Below the pieces are notes generated by a model. It made no database searches, was not told the DNA's origin, and saw only the letters and a program-made list of their open reading frames with translations. The position numbers were made by a program, and so were the translations under genes. A stretch of 64,000 nucleotides of DNA, taken from Boseongicola sp. SB0665_bin_10. GTDB taxonomy: Bacteria; Pseudomonadota; Alphaproteobacteria; Rhodobacterales; Rhodobacteraceae. This document shows positions 26,900 to 37,678 of the stretch, in pieces; positions within the stretch are counted from its first letter, which is position 1, and the number at the start of each line of letters is the position of its first letter. The stretch lies in the NCBI GenBank assembly GCA_009838075.1, contig VXSG01000044.1:1-64000 (forward strand). The letters run 5' to 3'.

Positions 26900-27775
26900 A
26901 TGATCCAAGGATCGATCCCGGCACTCGTGACCCCGTTCAAGGATGGGGCGCTGGACATCGCAGCGCTCAGATCGCTGGTCGAGTGGCAGATCGAGAGCGG
27001 CTCCGCCGGCCTGGTCGCCGTCGGCACGACGGGCGAAAGCCCGACGCTTTCGCATGAAGAGCACGAGACGGTGGTCGAGGAGGTCGTGAATGCCGCGAAC
27101 GGCCGGGTTCCGGTGATTGCCGGGACGGGTTCGAACAACACGGCAGAGGGCATCCGCCTCACGCAGCATGCCGCAAGGGTTGGCGCTGATGCGGCACTTG
27201 TCGTGACGCCCTATTACAACAAGCCGTCGCAGGAAGGCCTCTACCAGCATTTCAAGGAGATGCATGATTCTGCCGAGTTGCCGATCCTGATCTACAACAT
27301 TCCCGGCCGCTCGGCCGTCGACATGTCCGTGGAGACCATGGCGAGGCTGTCAAGTCTTCCGCGCATAGTCGGCGTCAAGGACGCCACCGGCGACCTGTCT
27401 CGCGTGCCGAAGCAGCGCATGGCCAGCGGCAAGGATTTCATCCAGATCTCAGGCGAGGATGCGACCGCACTCGGATTCAATGCGCACGGAGGCACGGGAT
27501 GCATCAGCGTGACGGCGAACGTGGCGCCCGCGCTCTGCGCAGGGATGCAGGCGGCCACGCTTGCAGGCGACTACGGGACGGCGCTTGACATCACCGACCG
27601 ACTCATGCCGCTGCACGTTTCGATCTTCATGGAGCCCGGGCTGGCGGGAGCGAAATACGGGCTCTCGTTGCTGGGCCGATGCAGCGAGGAGGTTCGCCTG
27701 CCGCTCGTGACACCCAGCGAACCGACCAGGAACTCGATTCGCGAAGCCATGGTCCGGGCCGGCATCCTGAACTAG
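26900..27775 (+). CDS. dapA: 4-hydroxy-tetrahydrodipicolinate synthase DapA
   Basis: DapA condenses pyruvate with aspartate semialdehyde in lysine and diaminopimelate synthesis. The 291-residue barrel has [14 protein letters not shown], the Tyr in [34 protein letters not shown] and the Schiff-base lysine in [14 protein letters not shown]. The ATG at 26900 matches the usual start [13 protein letters not shown]. Length and motifs are normal. In many alphaproteobacteria smpB follows directly; here smpB is 13 kb away. Confidence 0.95.
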   Translation: MIQGSIPALVTPFKDGALDIAALRSLVEWQIESGSAGLVAVGTTGESPTLSHEEHETVVEEVVNAANGRVPVIAGTGSNNTAEGIRLTQHAARVGADAALVVTPYYNKPSQEGLYQHFKEMHDSAELPILIYNIPGRSAVDMSVETMARLSSLPRIVGVKDATGDLSRVPKQRMASGKDFIQISGEDATALGFNAHGGTGCISVTANVAPALCAGMQAATLAGDYGTALDITDRLMPLHVSIFMEPGLAGAKYGLSLLGRCSEEVRLPLVTPSEPTRNSIREAMVRAGILN

Positions 27776-28171
27776 CCCGATCTCGTCCCGCGGCGTTGCA
27801 ATCTCTTGACTGCGCGCGACTGCGTGACACCGCCAGTTGCCGCGATTGTGCCACGCAGGTCCGCAGCGCTGTCGTGACCGTCCGCTCGCAGTTCCAGCGG
27901 CAGCGGTGGCCCGGCTCGCGATCAGGGCATTGGCGATCCTGGACAGCCGGGTCGCAAGGAATGCAGGATTTGAAGCGGAATCCACGCGAGGGCGGGCGCG
28001 CGCTCCAGGCACCATGCGGCAAGAAAGCCGAAAGTCGTCAACGCGGCGGAAATTCGGCCTCGGACTTTCTGCTAGCATAAGTTCAAAAACGGATGCAGTG
28101 TTTGCATTTGGCTTTGATTCGGTGTGGCGGCCAAGCCGCCAGTGAGGATCGGCAACACATGGGAGGAAAAC
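27776..28171. other. Intergenic region upstream of ABC transporter operon
   Basis: This 396-base stretch contains no recognisable gene. Frames on both strands are Arg/Ala-rich and look like chance frames. The last 100 bases, including the A/T-richer part around 28075-28125 (GCATAAGTTCAAAAACGG), are the likely promoter region of the downstream transporter operon. Confidence 0.45.
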
Positions 28172-29380
28172 ATGTTGCACAGAAGTCTCGCAAACCTGGC
28201 TGCTGCAGGTGCATTGGCAGCCGGCCTCATGACGGCGGGCGCCGGGTTTGCCCAGGATGTCATCAAGGTGGGCGCGATCGCCCCCAAGACCGGTCCGCTC
28301 GCAGGCGGCGCGGTCGTCACGCAATGGCCGAACATTCGCTTGTGGGTTGAGCAGGTCAATGCCCGCGGCGGGCTGAATGTCGGTGGCACGAAAATGTCCA
28401 TCGAGTTGATCGAGTACGACGACAAGACCAATCCGGGCGAACACATCAAGCTGGCTCAACGCCTTGCGGAGCAGGACAAGGTGGATTTCGTTGTCGCGCC
28501 TTACGGCACCGGGTTCAACATTGCCGCCGCGCCGATCTACGGTCGCTACGGCTATCCCATGGTCGCGGTCTCGGCCATCACCGACAAGATGGAGGAGCTT
28601 ACGGCGCGGTACCCAAACCTCTTCTTCACGCTTGGCACGACGACGGCCTTCGTCGAAGGCGTGAGGGACATCCTGGTGGAACAGCGCGAAGCGGGTGCCA
28701 TCGGAAACGAAGTCGCAATGGTCAACGTTGCCGATGCCTTCGGGATCGAACTGGCGGACCGCGCGCGCGAGCTCTTCGGCGAGGCGGGATTTGAGCTTGT
28801 CTATGACAAGTCGTACCCCCTTGGCACACCGGACCTGAGCCCGGTGATGAAGGGTGCCAAGGCCTCCGGCGCGAAGGCGTTCGTGGCTTGGTCCTATCCG
28901 CCGGACAGCTTTGGCCTGGCTGAACAGGCCATTGTCGAAGACCTCGATGTGGCCGTCTACTATTCGGCGGTTGCCACCAGCTTCCCGTCTTTCAGCGGCG
29001 CCTTTGGCAACAAGATCAACAACGTGCTTGGCGCCGGCGGCACCAACGTGGATGACCCGGCCATCGCGGAGTACCGCAATGCCCACATGGAAGTCACCGG
29101 AAAGGTTGCGGACTACTGGGCGTCTGCCAACACCTACGCGGCGCTGCAAATCCTGGAACAGGCGATTGTCGGGGCCGGCACGCTCGACCGGGACGCGGTG
29201 ACCCAATACATCAAGGACAACAGCTTCGACACGGTGATGGGCACGCTCAGCTTCAAGAACAACTTCTCCAACACCTTCTGGTCCGTGGGCCAGTGGCAGG
29301 ACGGAGTGTTCCGCGGAGTCAAGGGCTCAAACGTCGAAGGTGCGGTGCCGGTGCGCCTGAAAGACGGCTGGGCCGAGTAA
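28172..29380 (+). CDS. Branched-chain-type ABC transporter substrate-binding protein
   Basis: This 402-residue periplasmic binding protein has a signal peptide (MLHRSLANLAAAGALAAGL ... GAGFAQ) and the Peripla_BP_6 fold used by LivK-like proteins: VIKVGAIAPKTGPLAGGA at the mature start and KMSIELIEYDDKTNPGEHIKLAQRLAEQ after it. A GGGAGGAA ribosome site precedes the ATG at 28172. It heads an operon with two permeases, two ATPases, an aldehyde dehydrogenase and an SDR. Members of this family bind amino acids, amides or aromatic compounds, so the ligand is open; the downstream enzymes point to an aromatic or other alcohol/aldehyde. Confidence 0.88.
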   Translation: MLHRSLANLAAAGALAAGLMTAGAGFAQDVIKVGAIAPKTGPLAGGAVVTQWPNIRLWVEQVNARGGLNVGGTKMSIELIEYDDKTNPGEHIKLAQRLAEQDKVDFVVAPYGTGFNIAAAPIYGRYGYPMVAVSAITDKMEELTARYPNLFFTLGTTTAFVEGVRDILVEQREAGAIGNEVAMVNVADAFGIELADRARELFGEAGFELVYDKSYPLGTPDLSPVMKGAKASGAKAFVAWSYPPDSFGLAEQAIVEDLDVAVYYSAVATSFPSFSGAFGNKINNVLGAGGTNVDDPAIAEYRNAHMEVTGKVADYWASANTYAALQILEQAIVGAGTLDRDAVTQYIKDNSFDTVMGTLSFKNNFSNTFWSVGQWQDGVFRGVKGSNVEGAVPVRLKDGWAE

Positions 29381-29383
29381 TCC

Positions 29384-29510
29384 CCGATACGGCCGTCCGG
29401 CGCGGCTGCGCCGGGCCGCCGCGGGGGGGCGCCCCCCGGGCGGGCCAGACGGGGCGCGGGGGGGGGCGGGGCGGCCGTAATCCCGGCGGGCCCGTTTAAG
29501 CCCGTATCGG
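29384..29510. repeat. Extremely GC-rich intercistronic hairpin region
   Basis: Between the binding-protein gene and the first permease gene an outer inverted repeat CCGATACGG (29384-29392) / CCGTATCGG (29502-29510) encloses about 109 bases that are almost all G and C. Inside it the perfect palindrome GGGGGGCGCCCCCC occupies 29424-29437. In RNA this would fold into a large stable structure. Such elements after a binding-protein gene often stop 3' exonucleases and raise its expression over the permease genes. The long G-runs also make an assembly error possible. Confidence 0.7.
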
Positions 29511-29556
29511 CCGGTCGGGGGGGTAGGCGCCGGGCGGCCGCTTGCGGAAGCCGACG

Positions 29557-30423
29557 ATGCTGGACATCCTGGTCTCTGGCCTCTTGCTGTCAGGCACCTA
29601 CGCCCTGGTCGCAATGGGCCTGAACTTGCAGTACGGCGTGGCCCGGATCATGAATCTCGCGAATGGCGAGGTGCTGGTGCTGGGCGCGTTGGCGGCGTTC
29701 TGGCTCTATACGACCGCGCTGGTCAGCCCGCTCTTGACGGTGATCCTCGTGATTCCCGTGAGCTTCGTCGGCAACTGGCTGGTCTATCGCTTCCTGCTGA
29801 CACCACTCGTGCGCCGGGCCAGGTCGCAAGGTGCGCTGGAAGTGGATTCCATCCTCGCAACCTTTGGAATGTCGTTCATCATCATCGGCCTGATGATCTC
29901 GGTTGAGGGCGGGTTCTTTGCCTACAACTATCTCAGCGAACCTGTCTCGATCATGGGCTCGACAACTTCGCTGAACCGGGTGCTGGCCTTCGCAATTGCC
30001 GTCGTGATCGGGGCTGCCCTTTACCTTTGGCTCAACCTGAGCCGGCCCGGCGTTGCAGTGCGGGCCGTTTCGGTTTCGGCCGAGGCTTCCGGACTGGTCG
30101 GCATCAACGTCCCGCGCGTTTCGGCACTTGCCTTCGCGCTAGGCGGAGCGATCACCGCCGTGGGCGGGGCACTGATCTCGACGTTCATCACCCTTGATGC
30201 CTCCATCGGCGTGGTCTTCACCATGAAGGCGCTGATCATCGTGATCATGGGCGGCGTTGGAGACATCCGCGGAGCCATCGTGGCTGCCGTCATCCTTGGC
30301 GTCGTGGAAACGGCGGTCGCCAGCCTCGTCGACCCGGGGCTTACGCTCGCGGCCGCATACCTGATCTTCGTCCTGATCCTCCTCTTCCGACCGCAGGGCC
30401 TGTTCGGAAGGCGCGTGGCGTGA
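29557..30423 (+). CDS. Branched-chain-type ABC transporter permease (LivH-like)
   Basis: This 288-residue membrane protein has about eight hydrophobic segments and the LivH features GTYALVAMGLNLQYGVARIMNLANGE at the N-terminus and the ATPase-contacting loop RAVSVSAEASGLVGINV. The ATG at 29557 is used because the hydrophobic family start MLDILVSGLLLSGTYAL begins there. It shares bases with the following permease gene (GTGA overlap). Confidence 0.9.
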   Translation: MLDILVSGLLLSGTYALVAMGLNLQYGVARIMNLANGEVLVLGALAAFWLYTTALVSPLLTVILVIPVSFVGNWLVYRFLLTPLVRRARSQGALEVDSILATFGMSFIIIGLMISVEGGFFAYNYLSEPVSIMGSTTSLNRVLAFAIAVVIGAALYLWLNLSRPGVAVRAVSVSAEASGLVGINVPRVSALAFALGGAITAVGGALISTFITLDASIGVVFTMKALIIVIMGGVGDIRGAIVAAVILGVVETAVASLVDPGLTLAAAYLIFVLILLFRPQGLFGRRVA

Positions 30424-31352
30424 AGTCCGCCAGTTGGACAGAGCTCCTGTGCGCAGCCATTCTCGTGGCGCTTGCAGCACTGTTTCCGCTGGGGGCGAAC
30501 GGCTACTGGCTGTCCATCGGCGTGACGGCCATGATGTATGTGGCGCTGGCCACGTCCTGGGCGCTGTTTTCCGGTCCGACGCATTACATCTCGCTCGCCA
30601 CCGGCGCATTCTTCGGCGTGGGTGGATACATCGTCGGCACGGGGATGAGCGACTATGCCCAGTCCTTCTGGCTCATGGCCGCGGTCTCTCCGATTGTCGG
30701 GGCGATCCTCGCAGCGCTGATCGGCTTCGCCACCCTGCGCCTGTCGGGGGTCTACTTCGTGATCTTCACTCTCGGCCTGGCGGAGATGATCCGCAACGTC
30801 GTCAGCTGGGTGCAGAACAACTTCCTGGGCAGCCGCGGGCTCTACGTGCTGACAGACCTGCGTGACCACCACATCTTCTGGATGCTGCTGGCCGTCGCCG
30901 CAGTGGTCTACCTGCTCGGCTGGTGGGTCAGCCGATCCCGAATCGGCTTTGCGCTTCGCATCATCGGCGGCGACGAAACCGTCGCGCGCCACGTGGGCAT
31001 CAACACCGCGACGGCAAAGGTCATCCTCTTCACCACCACGGGCTTCTTCGCGGCCCTCGTCGGCGCCCTGATCGCGCCGAGATGGAGCTACATCGAACCG
31101 AACCAGGTCTTTTCCCCCCAGTTGAGCTTCCTCGTCGTCATCATGGCGCTCCTGGGCGGGTCCGGCAGGCTCTGGGGGCCGCTGGTCGGCGTGATCCCCT
31201 TCACGATCATCTGGGAATGGGTCGCGGTCCAGTTCCCCAACCAGTCGACGCTCTTCCTCGGCGTCTGCTTCCTGCTGATCGTCTACGTCCTGCCCAACGG
31301 CGTCGTCGGGCGGATCGGAGAGTTGCACGCTCGGATCAGGGGGCGGACGTGA
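30420..31352 (+). CDS. Branched-chain-type ABC transporter permease (LivM-like)
   Basis: This 310-residue membrane protein has nine or ten hydrophobic segments with the LivM motif ISLATGAFFGVGGYIVG near the start. The coupling loop reads ALRIIGGDETVARHVGINTATAKV. Translation starts at a GTG overlapping the stop of the first permease gene, and its own stop overlaps the GTG of the next ATPase. It forms a heterodimeric pore with the LivH-like subunit. Confidence 0.9.
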   Translation: MKSASWTELLCAAILVALAALFPLGANGYWLSIGVTAMMYVALATSWALFSGPTHYISLATGAFFGVGGYIVGTGMSDYAQSFWLMAAVSPIVGAILAALIGFATLRLSGVYFVIFTLGLAEMIRNVVSWVQNNFLGSRGLYVLTDLRDHHIFWMLLAVAAVVYLLGWWVSRSRIGFALRIIGGDETVARHVGINTATAKVILFTTTGFFAALVGALIAPRWSYIEPNQVFSPQLSFLVVIMALLGGSGRLWGPLVGVIPFTIIWEWVAVQFPNQSTLFLGVCFLLIVYVLPNGVVGRIGELHARIRGRT

Positions 31353-32078
31353 GGCAGTCGGGTGCAGTCCTGTCCGTGAAGGGCGTGACCAAGCGCTTCG
31401 GCGGGCTGGTCGCCGTGTCCAACATGTCCTTCGACGTGGCGGAGCATCAGATGGTGGGGGTCATCGGCCCCAACGGTTCCGGCAAGACCACGGTCCTGAA
31501 CATGATTTCGGGTGCGTTGAAGCCGACCGAGGGCCGAATCTCGATGCGAGGCCGCAACATCTCCGACCTGCCTGCGCAAAAGATCGCGCGTGAAGGCGTT
31601 GGCCGGACATTCCAGCTGGTGCGACTCCTGCCGGGCCTGACCGTGCTGGAAAACGTGATCGCGGGCGCCGTCTACGGCCACCGCCGTCGATGGGGCCGAG
31701 AGGCGGAGGATTTCGCCCATGGCCTTCTCGACCGCGTGGGCATGGACGCGATGAGCCATGTGCCGATTTCGTCACTCACCTACATCGACCAGAAGCGGGT
31801 GGAACTCGCCCGCACGCTCGCCGGGGAACCACAGGTGCTGCTGCTTGACGAATGGCTTGCAGGGTTGAACCCGACCGAGCTGGAAACCGGAATCGAATTG
31901 ATCCACGCCTTGCGTGAAGAGGGCCGCACCGTCGTGGTGGTCGAACACGTGATGGACGCGATCCGCTCGCTCTGCGACCGCTGCGTCGTGATGTCGTCGG
32001 GCACCAAGATTGCCGAAGGCAGCCCCGATGAAGTGCTCAGCGACCGGGACGTCATCCGCGCCTACCTGGGGGACGACG

Positions 32079-32086
<8 letters not shown>
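31349..32086 (+). CDS. ABC transporter ATP-binding protein (LivG-like)
   Basis: This 245-residue ATPase carries Walker A GPNGSGKT, the LivG-typical GVGRTFQLVRLLPGLTVLENV, Walker B QVLLLDEWLAGLNPTE and the H-loop in VVVVEHVMDAI. The signature region is SLTYIDQKRVELAR, so the usual LSGGQ is replaced by LTYID, a variation seen in some LivG-like proteins. The start is the GTG at 31349, overlapping the permease stop (GTGA). It pairs with the LivF-like ATPase downstream. Confidence 0.9.
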
Positions 32087-33209
<1,123 letters not shown>

Positions 33210-33210
33210 C

Positions 33211-34686
33211 ATGCTCGACCAGGCAAATGCCGCCCCAGACATCAAGGGCCTCTACATCAACGGCCAGTGGCAACAGACCGCCGGGCAGTTCGACGACCTC
33301 AACCCCTCGGACGGAAGCGTCTGGGCACGCGTGCCAGACGCCGGCGTGGCAGAGACCCGCGCCGCGATAGCGGCCGCTCATGCAGCCTTTCACGATTGGT
33401 CGAACCGGCCGTTTCAGGAGCGCGCGCACCTGCTGTCGAGAATTGCCGACGTCTGGGAAGCGCGTGTTCCCGATTTTGTGGCGGCAGTTCAGCACGAAGG
33501 TGGCGGTCACCACGGCAAGGGATTGTTCGAAGCAGGCCACGTGGCCGAGACCTTCCGCGCGGCGGGCGCGCTCTGTTACGCCGCGGTCGGGGAGGTTCTG
33601 CCCTCTCACCACGGAAAGGTGTCCACCGCCATGAAGGTGCCCATGGGCGTGATCGGCGTCATCAGCCCGTGGAACGTGCCAGGCATCCTGACGTCGCGCG
33701 GGATTGCCTTTGCGCTTGGCGCAGGCAACACCACCGTGCTGAAACCGTCCGAGGAAACACCCTATGCGGGCGGGCTGATCTTTGCCGAGGTGCTGGAGGA
33801 AGCAGGCGTGCCACCGGGCGTCTTCAACGTCATCACCGCGTCTCGCGACAGCACGCCTGCAGTCGGGGACGAGCTGATCGACAACCCGGCGGTGAAGGGG
33901 ATTTCCTTCACCGGCTCAACCGCGGTCGGTCGCATGATCGCGGCCAAGTGCGGGGCGCATCTCAAGAAATGCTGCATCGAGCTCGGCGGCAAGGACAGCC
34001 TGATCGTGCTCGAAGACGCGGACATGGAGCGGGCGACCTCGTCGGCAAGCTTTGGATCGTTCATGCACCAGGGCCAGATCTGCATGAGCGTCGAAAAGGT
34101 GCTCGTCCAGGAAGGCGTCTACGCCGAATTCCTCCAGAAATTCGTCGCTCGCGGCGCCAGGCTGAAGACCGGCAACGTGGCCGACAAGTCCGTCACGATC
34201 GGCCCGCTGATCAACGACCGCCAGGTCGACCGCGTTGCCGCGCAGATCAAGGACGCCGTGGCGAAGGGCGCAAGGGTGGCGCTGGGCGGCACGGTGAACG
34301 GACGGTTCGTGGAGCCGACGATCCTGACGGACGTGACGCCGCAAATGGACGTGTGGAACGAGGAGACATTCGGACCGCTCGCCGTCGTCGTGCCGTTCCG
34401 CACGGACGCGGAGGCGATCGCCATGTCAAACGACACGGAATACGGGCTGTCGGCCGGGATCATCTCGCGGAACGAGGATCGGGCCATGGCAATCGCCCGA
34501 CAGCTTGAAACCGGCATGGCGCATGTCAACTGTTCGTCCATCAACGATGAATGCCACGCGCCCTTTGGCGGCACCAAGGCCAGCGGCGTCGGCCGCCACG
34601 GGGGCAGGTGGGCGATGGAGACGTTCATGGAGACCCGCTGGATCACGCTCGACAAGGGGGGCCGGCCGTATCCGCCGGCGTTTTAG
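33211..34686 (+). CDS. NAD(P)-dependent aldehyde dehydrogenase
   Basis: This 491-residue aldehyde dehydrogenase oxidises an aldehyde to the acid. Catalytic residues are in place: the general base Glu257 in CCIELGGKDS and the nucleophile Cys291 in HQGQICMSVEKV, with the Rossmann turn SFTGSTAVG and the oxyanion Asn in ISPWNVPG. The ATG at 33211 follows AGAGGGAA. It lies directly after the transporter genes and 4 nt before the SDR gene. The natural substrate could be the aldehyde formed by that SDR, in the way coniferyl alcohol and aldehyde dehydrogenases work in series. Confidence 0.9.
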   Translation: MLDQANAAPDIKGLYINGQWQQTAGQFDDLNPSDGSVWARVPDAGVAETRAAIAAAHAAFHDWSNRPFQERAHLLSRIADVWEARVPDFVAAVQHEGGGHHGKGLFEAGHVAETFRAAGALCYAAVGEVLPSHHGKVSTAMKVPMGVIGVISPWNVPGILTSRGIAFALGAGNTTVLKPSEETPYAGGLIFAEVLEEAGVPPGVFNVITASRDSTPAVGDELIDNPAVKGISFTGSTAVGRMIAAKCGAHLKKCCIELGGKDSLIVLEDADMERATSSASFGSFMHQGQICMSVEKVLVQEGVYAEFLQKFVARGARLKTGNVADKSVTIGPLINDRQVDRVAAQIKDAVAKGARVALGGTVNGRFVEPTILTDVTPQMDVWNEETFGPLAVVVPFRTDAEAIAMSNDTEYGLSAGIISRNEDRAMAIARQLETGMAHVNCSSINDECHAPFGGTKASGVGRHGGRWAMETFMETRWITLDKGGRPYPPAF

Positions 34687-34689
34687 GCC

Positions 34690-35478
34690 ATGAGAGACCT
34701 CGTCAAGGGCAAGCGCATCGTCGTCACCGGCTCCTCGTCAGGCATCGGCTGGGAAACCGCGCGCATCCTGTCCGAACAGGGGGCTGAGGTTCTGGGCGTG
34801 GACCTCAACAAGAACTTCGACCACGTGGAGGAGTTCTACCGCGCCGACCTGTCGGACGAGGCGACGATCGACGCGCTGGTGGACGTGCTGCCCGACGGGA
34901 TCGACGGCCTGGTGAACAACGCGGGCCTGCCGCCGACGAAAGACGCAGACCTGTTGCTGAAGGTGAACTTGATCGGGCTGAAGCACCTGACCTACGGCCT
35001 GATCCCGAAACTCGGCGACGGCGCCAGCATCGTGAATGTCGCTTCGCTGGCCGGGTTCGGCTGGCCGCAGGCGGTCGATGCGATCAAGGCGTCCGACACG
35101 CTGGGCTTCCACAACGTGGACGACTTCATCGAACGATGGAAAGTTTCGAGCGAGGGCGGGCGGAGCTATTTCTTTTCCAAGGAGGCGCTGGTCGTCTGGA
35201 CGATGCAGAACCGCTGGACCTGGCGCGACCGAGGAATCCGCATGAACGCGGTCAGCCCCGGCCCGGTGGACACGCCGATCCTGAAAGACTTTCTGCGCAC
35301 GCTTGGGGCCCGGGCCGAAGAGGATCGCAAGGTCATGGATCGCCCCGGCACCACCGAAGACATCGCCCCGGTCATCATGTTCCTGCTGTCGGACATGACG
35401 ACCTGGATCAGGGGCACGAACATCCCCGCGGACGGGGGCATGTCGTCCAACATCCTGTGCGGCATGCACGGTCTATAG
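34690..35478 (+). CDS. SDR oxidoreductase, coniferyl-alcohol-dehydrogenase-like
   Basis: This 262-residue short-chain dehydrogenase has the cofactor motif TGSSSGIG (13-20), NNAG, the catalytic Ser region NVASLAG and the YFFSK pair (Tyr160, Lys164). The Rossmann Asp in LGVDLN favours NAD. The long insertion before the Tyr and the tail PADGGMSSNI resemble CalA-type coniferyl alcohol dehydrogenase. It follows the aldehyde dehydrogenase in the same operon, so the pair could oxidise an imported alcohol to an acid in two steps. Substrate assignment is from resemblance and context only. Confidence 0.8.
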   Translation: MRDLVKGKRIVVTGSSSGIGWETARILSEQGAEVLGVDLNKNFDHVEEFYRADLSDEATIDALVDVLPDGIDGLVNNAGLPPTKDADLLLKVNLIGLKHLTYGLIPKLGDGASIVNVASLAGFGWPQAVDAIKASDTLGFHNVDDFIERWKVSSEGGRSYFFSKEALVVWTMQNRWTWRDRGIRMNAVSPGPVDTPILKDFLRTLGARAEEDRKVMDRPGTTEDIAPVIMFLLSDMTTWIRGTNIPADGGMSSNILCGMHGL

Positions 35479-35491
35479 AGGAGAAGGGAAG

Positions 35492-37015
35492 ATGGGCACG
35501 TTAGGCTGGATCATTCTCGTAGTCGTCGTTCTCGGGGTCGTCATCGCGTTGGCGGCCTGGTGGTACAAGCGTGCCACGAACGAGGTCGCGCTCTTGCGCA
35601 CCGGCATCGGCGGTCGGCGCGTGGTGATCGACGGCGGCGTGCTGGCGATCCCCTATTTCCACGAAATCAGCAAGGTGAACATGCAGACGCTCCGGCTGGA
35701 CGTGGACCGACGCGGGGAATCCTCGCTCATCACGCAGGACCGGCTGCGCGTGGATGTCGGGGCGGAGTTCTACGTCTCGGTCATGCCGGATGCGGAGGCG
35801 ATCACGCGCGCGGCGCAGACGCTTGGCAAGCGGACGTTCCAGCGCGACGAGCTGCGCAGCCTGATCGACGGAATGCTGGTCGACGCGCTGCGGTCGGTTG
35901 CGGCGCGCATGACGATGGATGAACTGCACGAAAACCGCGCGCAGTTCGTGGCGGACGTGCTCGACATGCTGAAAGCCACGCTCTCGCGCTACGGTCTTCA
36001 GCTCGACAGCGTATCGCTGACCGGGCTCGACCAGACGCCGTTCTCGGCGCTCGACGAAAACAATGCCTTCAACGCCGTTGGGATGCGCAAGCTGGCGGAA
36101 GTGATCGCCATGTCGAAGAAGGAGCGGGCGGAAATTGATGCGGACAGCGAGGTGTCCGTGCGCCGCGCCGCCATGGAGGCTGCGCGCAAGCGCCTGGAGA
36201 TCGATCTTGAGGAACGCCGGGCCGAGATCGCCCAGCAGCAGGAGATCGAAACGCTCGCTGCCGCCCAGATTGCCGAAGTCGCCAGACGCAAGGCCGACAG
36301 CGAGCGGGCGGCGACAGAGGCCAGGATCGAGATGGAGCGCGGCATTCAGGCCGCGGAGGTGGAGCGCGAACAGGCATTGGCCATCGCGGAGCAGGACCGC
36401 CAGATCGCGATAGCCGCCAAGAGCCAGGAAGAAAGCCGCGCGCAGATGGATGCGGACACCGCCCGGGCAGAGGCCGTGAGGGCTGCAGAGGCGGTGGAAA
36501 CCGTCCGCGCCTTGGCAGATGCCGAACGCCGCGCGGAACTTGCTCGCGTCGCGGCCGAGGCAGAGGCAAAGAGTGCAGCGGCAACGGCAGCCATTGAGGC
36601 GGAGAGCGACAAGGCCACTGCCAAGGACAGGGCTGCCGCCCGGCGCGAGGCGGCTGAGGCCGAGAAGGCCGTCAAGCTTGCGGAGGCGGAGGCTGATCGT
36701 GCGCGGATCGAGGCGGAAAACGCCCGCACCGACGCGCTCGTCGCCATGGAGCTGGAAAAGGCGCGGCTCGAAGCCATGCCAAAGATCGTTGGCGAAATGG
36801 TCAAACCGGCCGAGAGGATCAACTCGATCAATGTCAATCACGTGACAGGCCTGGGCAGCCAGGGCGGCGATGGCGCTTCACGAACACCCGTGGCCTCGGC
36901 CATGGACGCCATCATGGACATGGCGGTCCAGTTGCCGCTTCTGAAGAAGGTTGGCGATCAGATGGGCGTATCCTTCGACGAGGCCGCCGGCAACGACGCC
37001 AAGAAGGACAAGTGA
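35492..37015 (+). CDS. Flotillin-like SPFH protein
   Basis: This 507-residue protein has an N-terminal membrane helix (about 5-24), an SPFH domain (about 27-200, with LRTGIGGRRVVIDGG and DRLRVDVGAEFYVSV), and a very long Ala/Glu-rich coiled coil (about 205-440). It matches the YqiK/flotillin type, which scaffolds membrane microdomains. It starts 13 nt after the SDR gene with GGAGAAGGG upstream, so it is probably in the same operon. This is the second SPFH protein in the window but it is not closely similar to the first in layout. Confidence 0.88.
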   Translation: MGTLGWIILVVVVLGVVIALAAWWYKRATNEVALLRTGIGGRRVVIDGGVLAIPYFHEISKVNMQTLRLDVDRRGESSLITQDRLRVDVGAEFYVSVMPDAEAITRAAQTLGKRTFQRDELRSLIDGMLVDALRSVAARMTMDELHENRAQFVADVLDMLKATLSRYGLQLDSVSLTGLDQTPFSALDENNAFNAVGMRKLAEVIAMSKKERAEIDADSEVSVRRAAMEAARKRLEIDLEERRAEIAQQQEIETLAAAQIAEVARRKADSERAATEARIEMERGIQAAEVEREQALAIAEQDRQIAIAAKSQEESRAQMDADTARAEAVRAAEAVETVRALADAERRAELARVAAEAEAKSAAATAAIEAESDKATAKDRAAARREAAEAEKAVKLAEAEADRARIEAENARTDALVAMELEKARLEAMPKIVGEMVKPAERINSINVNHVTGLGSQGGDGASRTPVASAMDAIMDMAVQLPLLKKVGDQMGVSFDEAAGNDAKKDK

Positions 37016-37391
37016 GGCTGCCGCCAGGCAAGGAATGGGCGGGCAGCGTCCTTGGGTGACGCCTCGATGGAGCTCGCGTGGGGGCCAGCCCAGTTCTGGC
37101 CCGCCAGCGGCCTGGTGCTCCTGGGCCGGGAGCCTGCCACGGGTCGGATGGAGAGGCAGTTGCCGAGAAGCCTGGCCGGGAAGCCGTCGCTTTCAGGCAA
37201 CGAAACGAATGGCGCGACAATCTGGATGAGGGTCTTGATTCGGGCATTCCTTCGACGTCGATGCCCGTGACCTCTCAGCCCGCGAGCAAGGAGCCGTCCT
37301 TGCAGCCCATCACGCCGGGAGCGACGAGAACCCCCCAGCTCAGGACGTCGATGAAGCGCCGCGCGATCATGGCTTGACCCCACACTGTGCC
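37016..37391. other. Intergenic region before first hicAB copy
   Basis: About 375 bases without a recognisable gene. Near its right end CATGGCTTGACCCC (37369-37382) resembles the same-placed sequence before the second hicA (38138-38150), so both copies share upstream DNA. TTGACC (37374-37379) with CATATA (37397-37402) at 17-nt spacing is a candidate promoter for hicA1. Confidence 0.5.
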
Positions 37392-37604
37392 GTGCGCATA
37401 TATTCGCGCATCGCGCGTGAACGCAACAGCCGGAAGATCATCAAGCGGCTGAAGCGCGACGGTTGGGTCCTTCTCCGCACGAACGGCTCGCACCACGTGT
37501 TCGGGAAGGGCGCTCGACGCGTAAGCATCACCCACCCGAGGAAGGACCTTCCAATCGGAATGGTCCTGGAAATCGAGGAGGCGGCCGGTTGGAAAGGCAG
37601 GTAG
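37392..37604 (+). CDS. hicA: HicA-type mRNA interferase toxin (copy 1)
   Basis: The protein has the double-stranded-RNA-binding-like HicA fold: NSRKIIKRLKRDGWVLLRTNGSHHVF with the catalytic His in GSHH, and THPRKDLPIGMVLEIEEAAGW. The start is uncertain. The GTG at 37392 is the nearest standard codon; a TTG at 37374 coincides with a -35-like sequence. Where copy 2 has ATG codons (38167, 38179) this copy has ATA and ATC, so an original start may be lost. hicB1 follows after 74 nt. Confidence 0.8.
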   Translation: MRIYSRIARERNSRKIIKRLKRDGWVLLRTNGSHHVFGKGARRVSITHPRKDLPIGMVLEIEEAAGWKGR

Positions 37605-37678
37605 CGGATGCGGAGGGAAACACGGCAGCCGCGGCCTGCAGTCGCGCTTGCAAGACCGCCACAGAGAGGAAAGAGACG

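Noticed and set aside
27449-29206. Minus-strand open frame of 585 codons across dapA and the binding-protein gene
   Set aside because: It is the antisense shadow of two well-supported genes and has no recognisable domain.
37374-37379. TTG at 37374 as start codon of hicA1
   Set aside because: It coincides with a -35-like TTGACC that is also conserved before hicA2, where it clearly lies upstream of the start codon.
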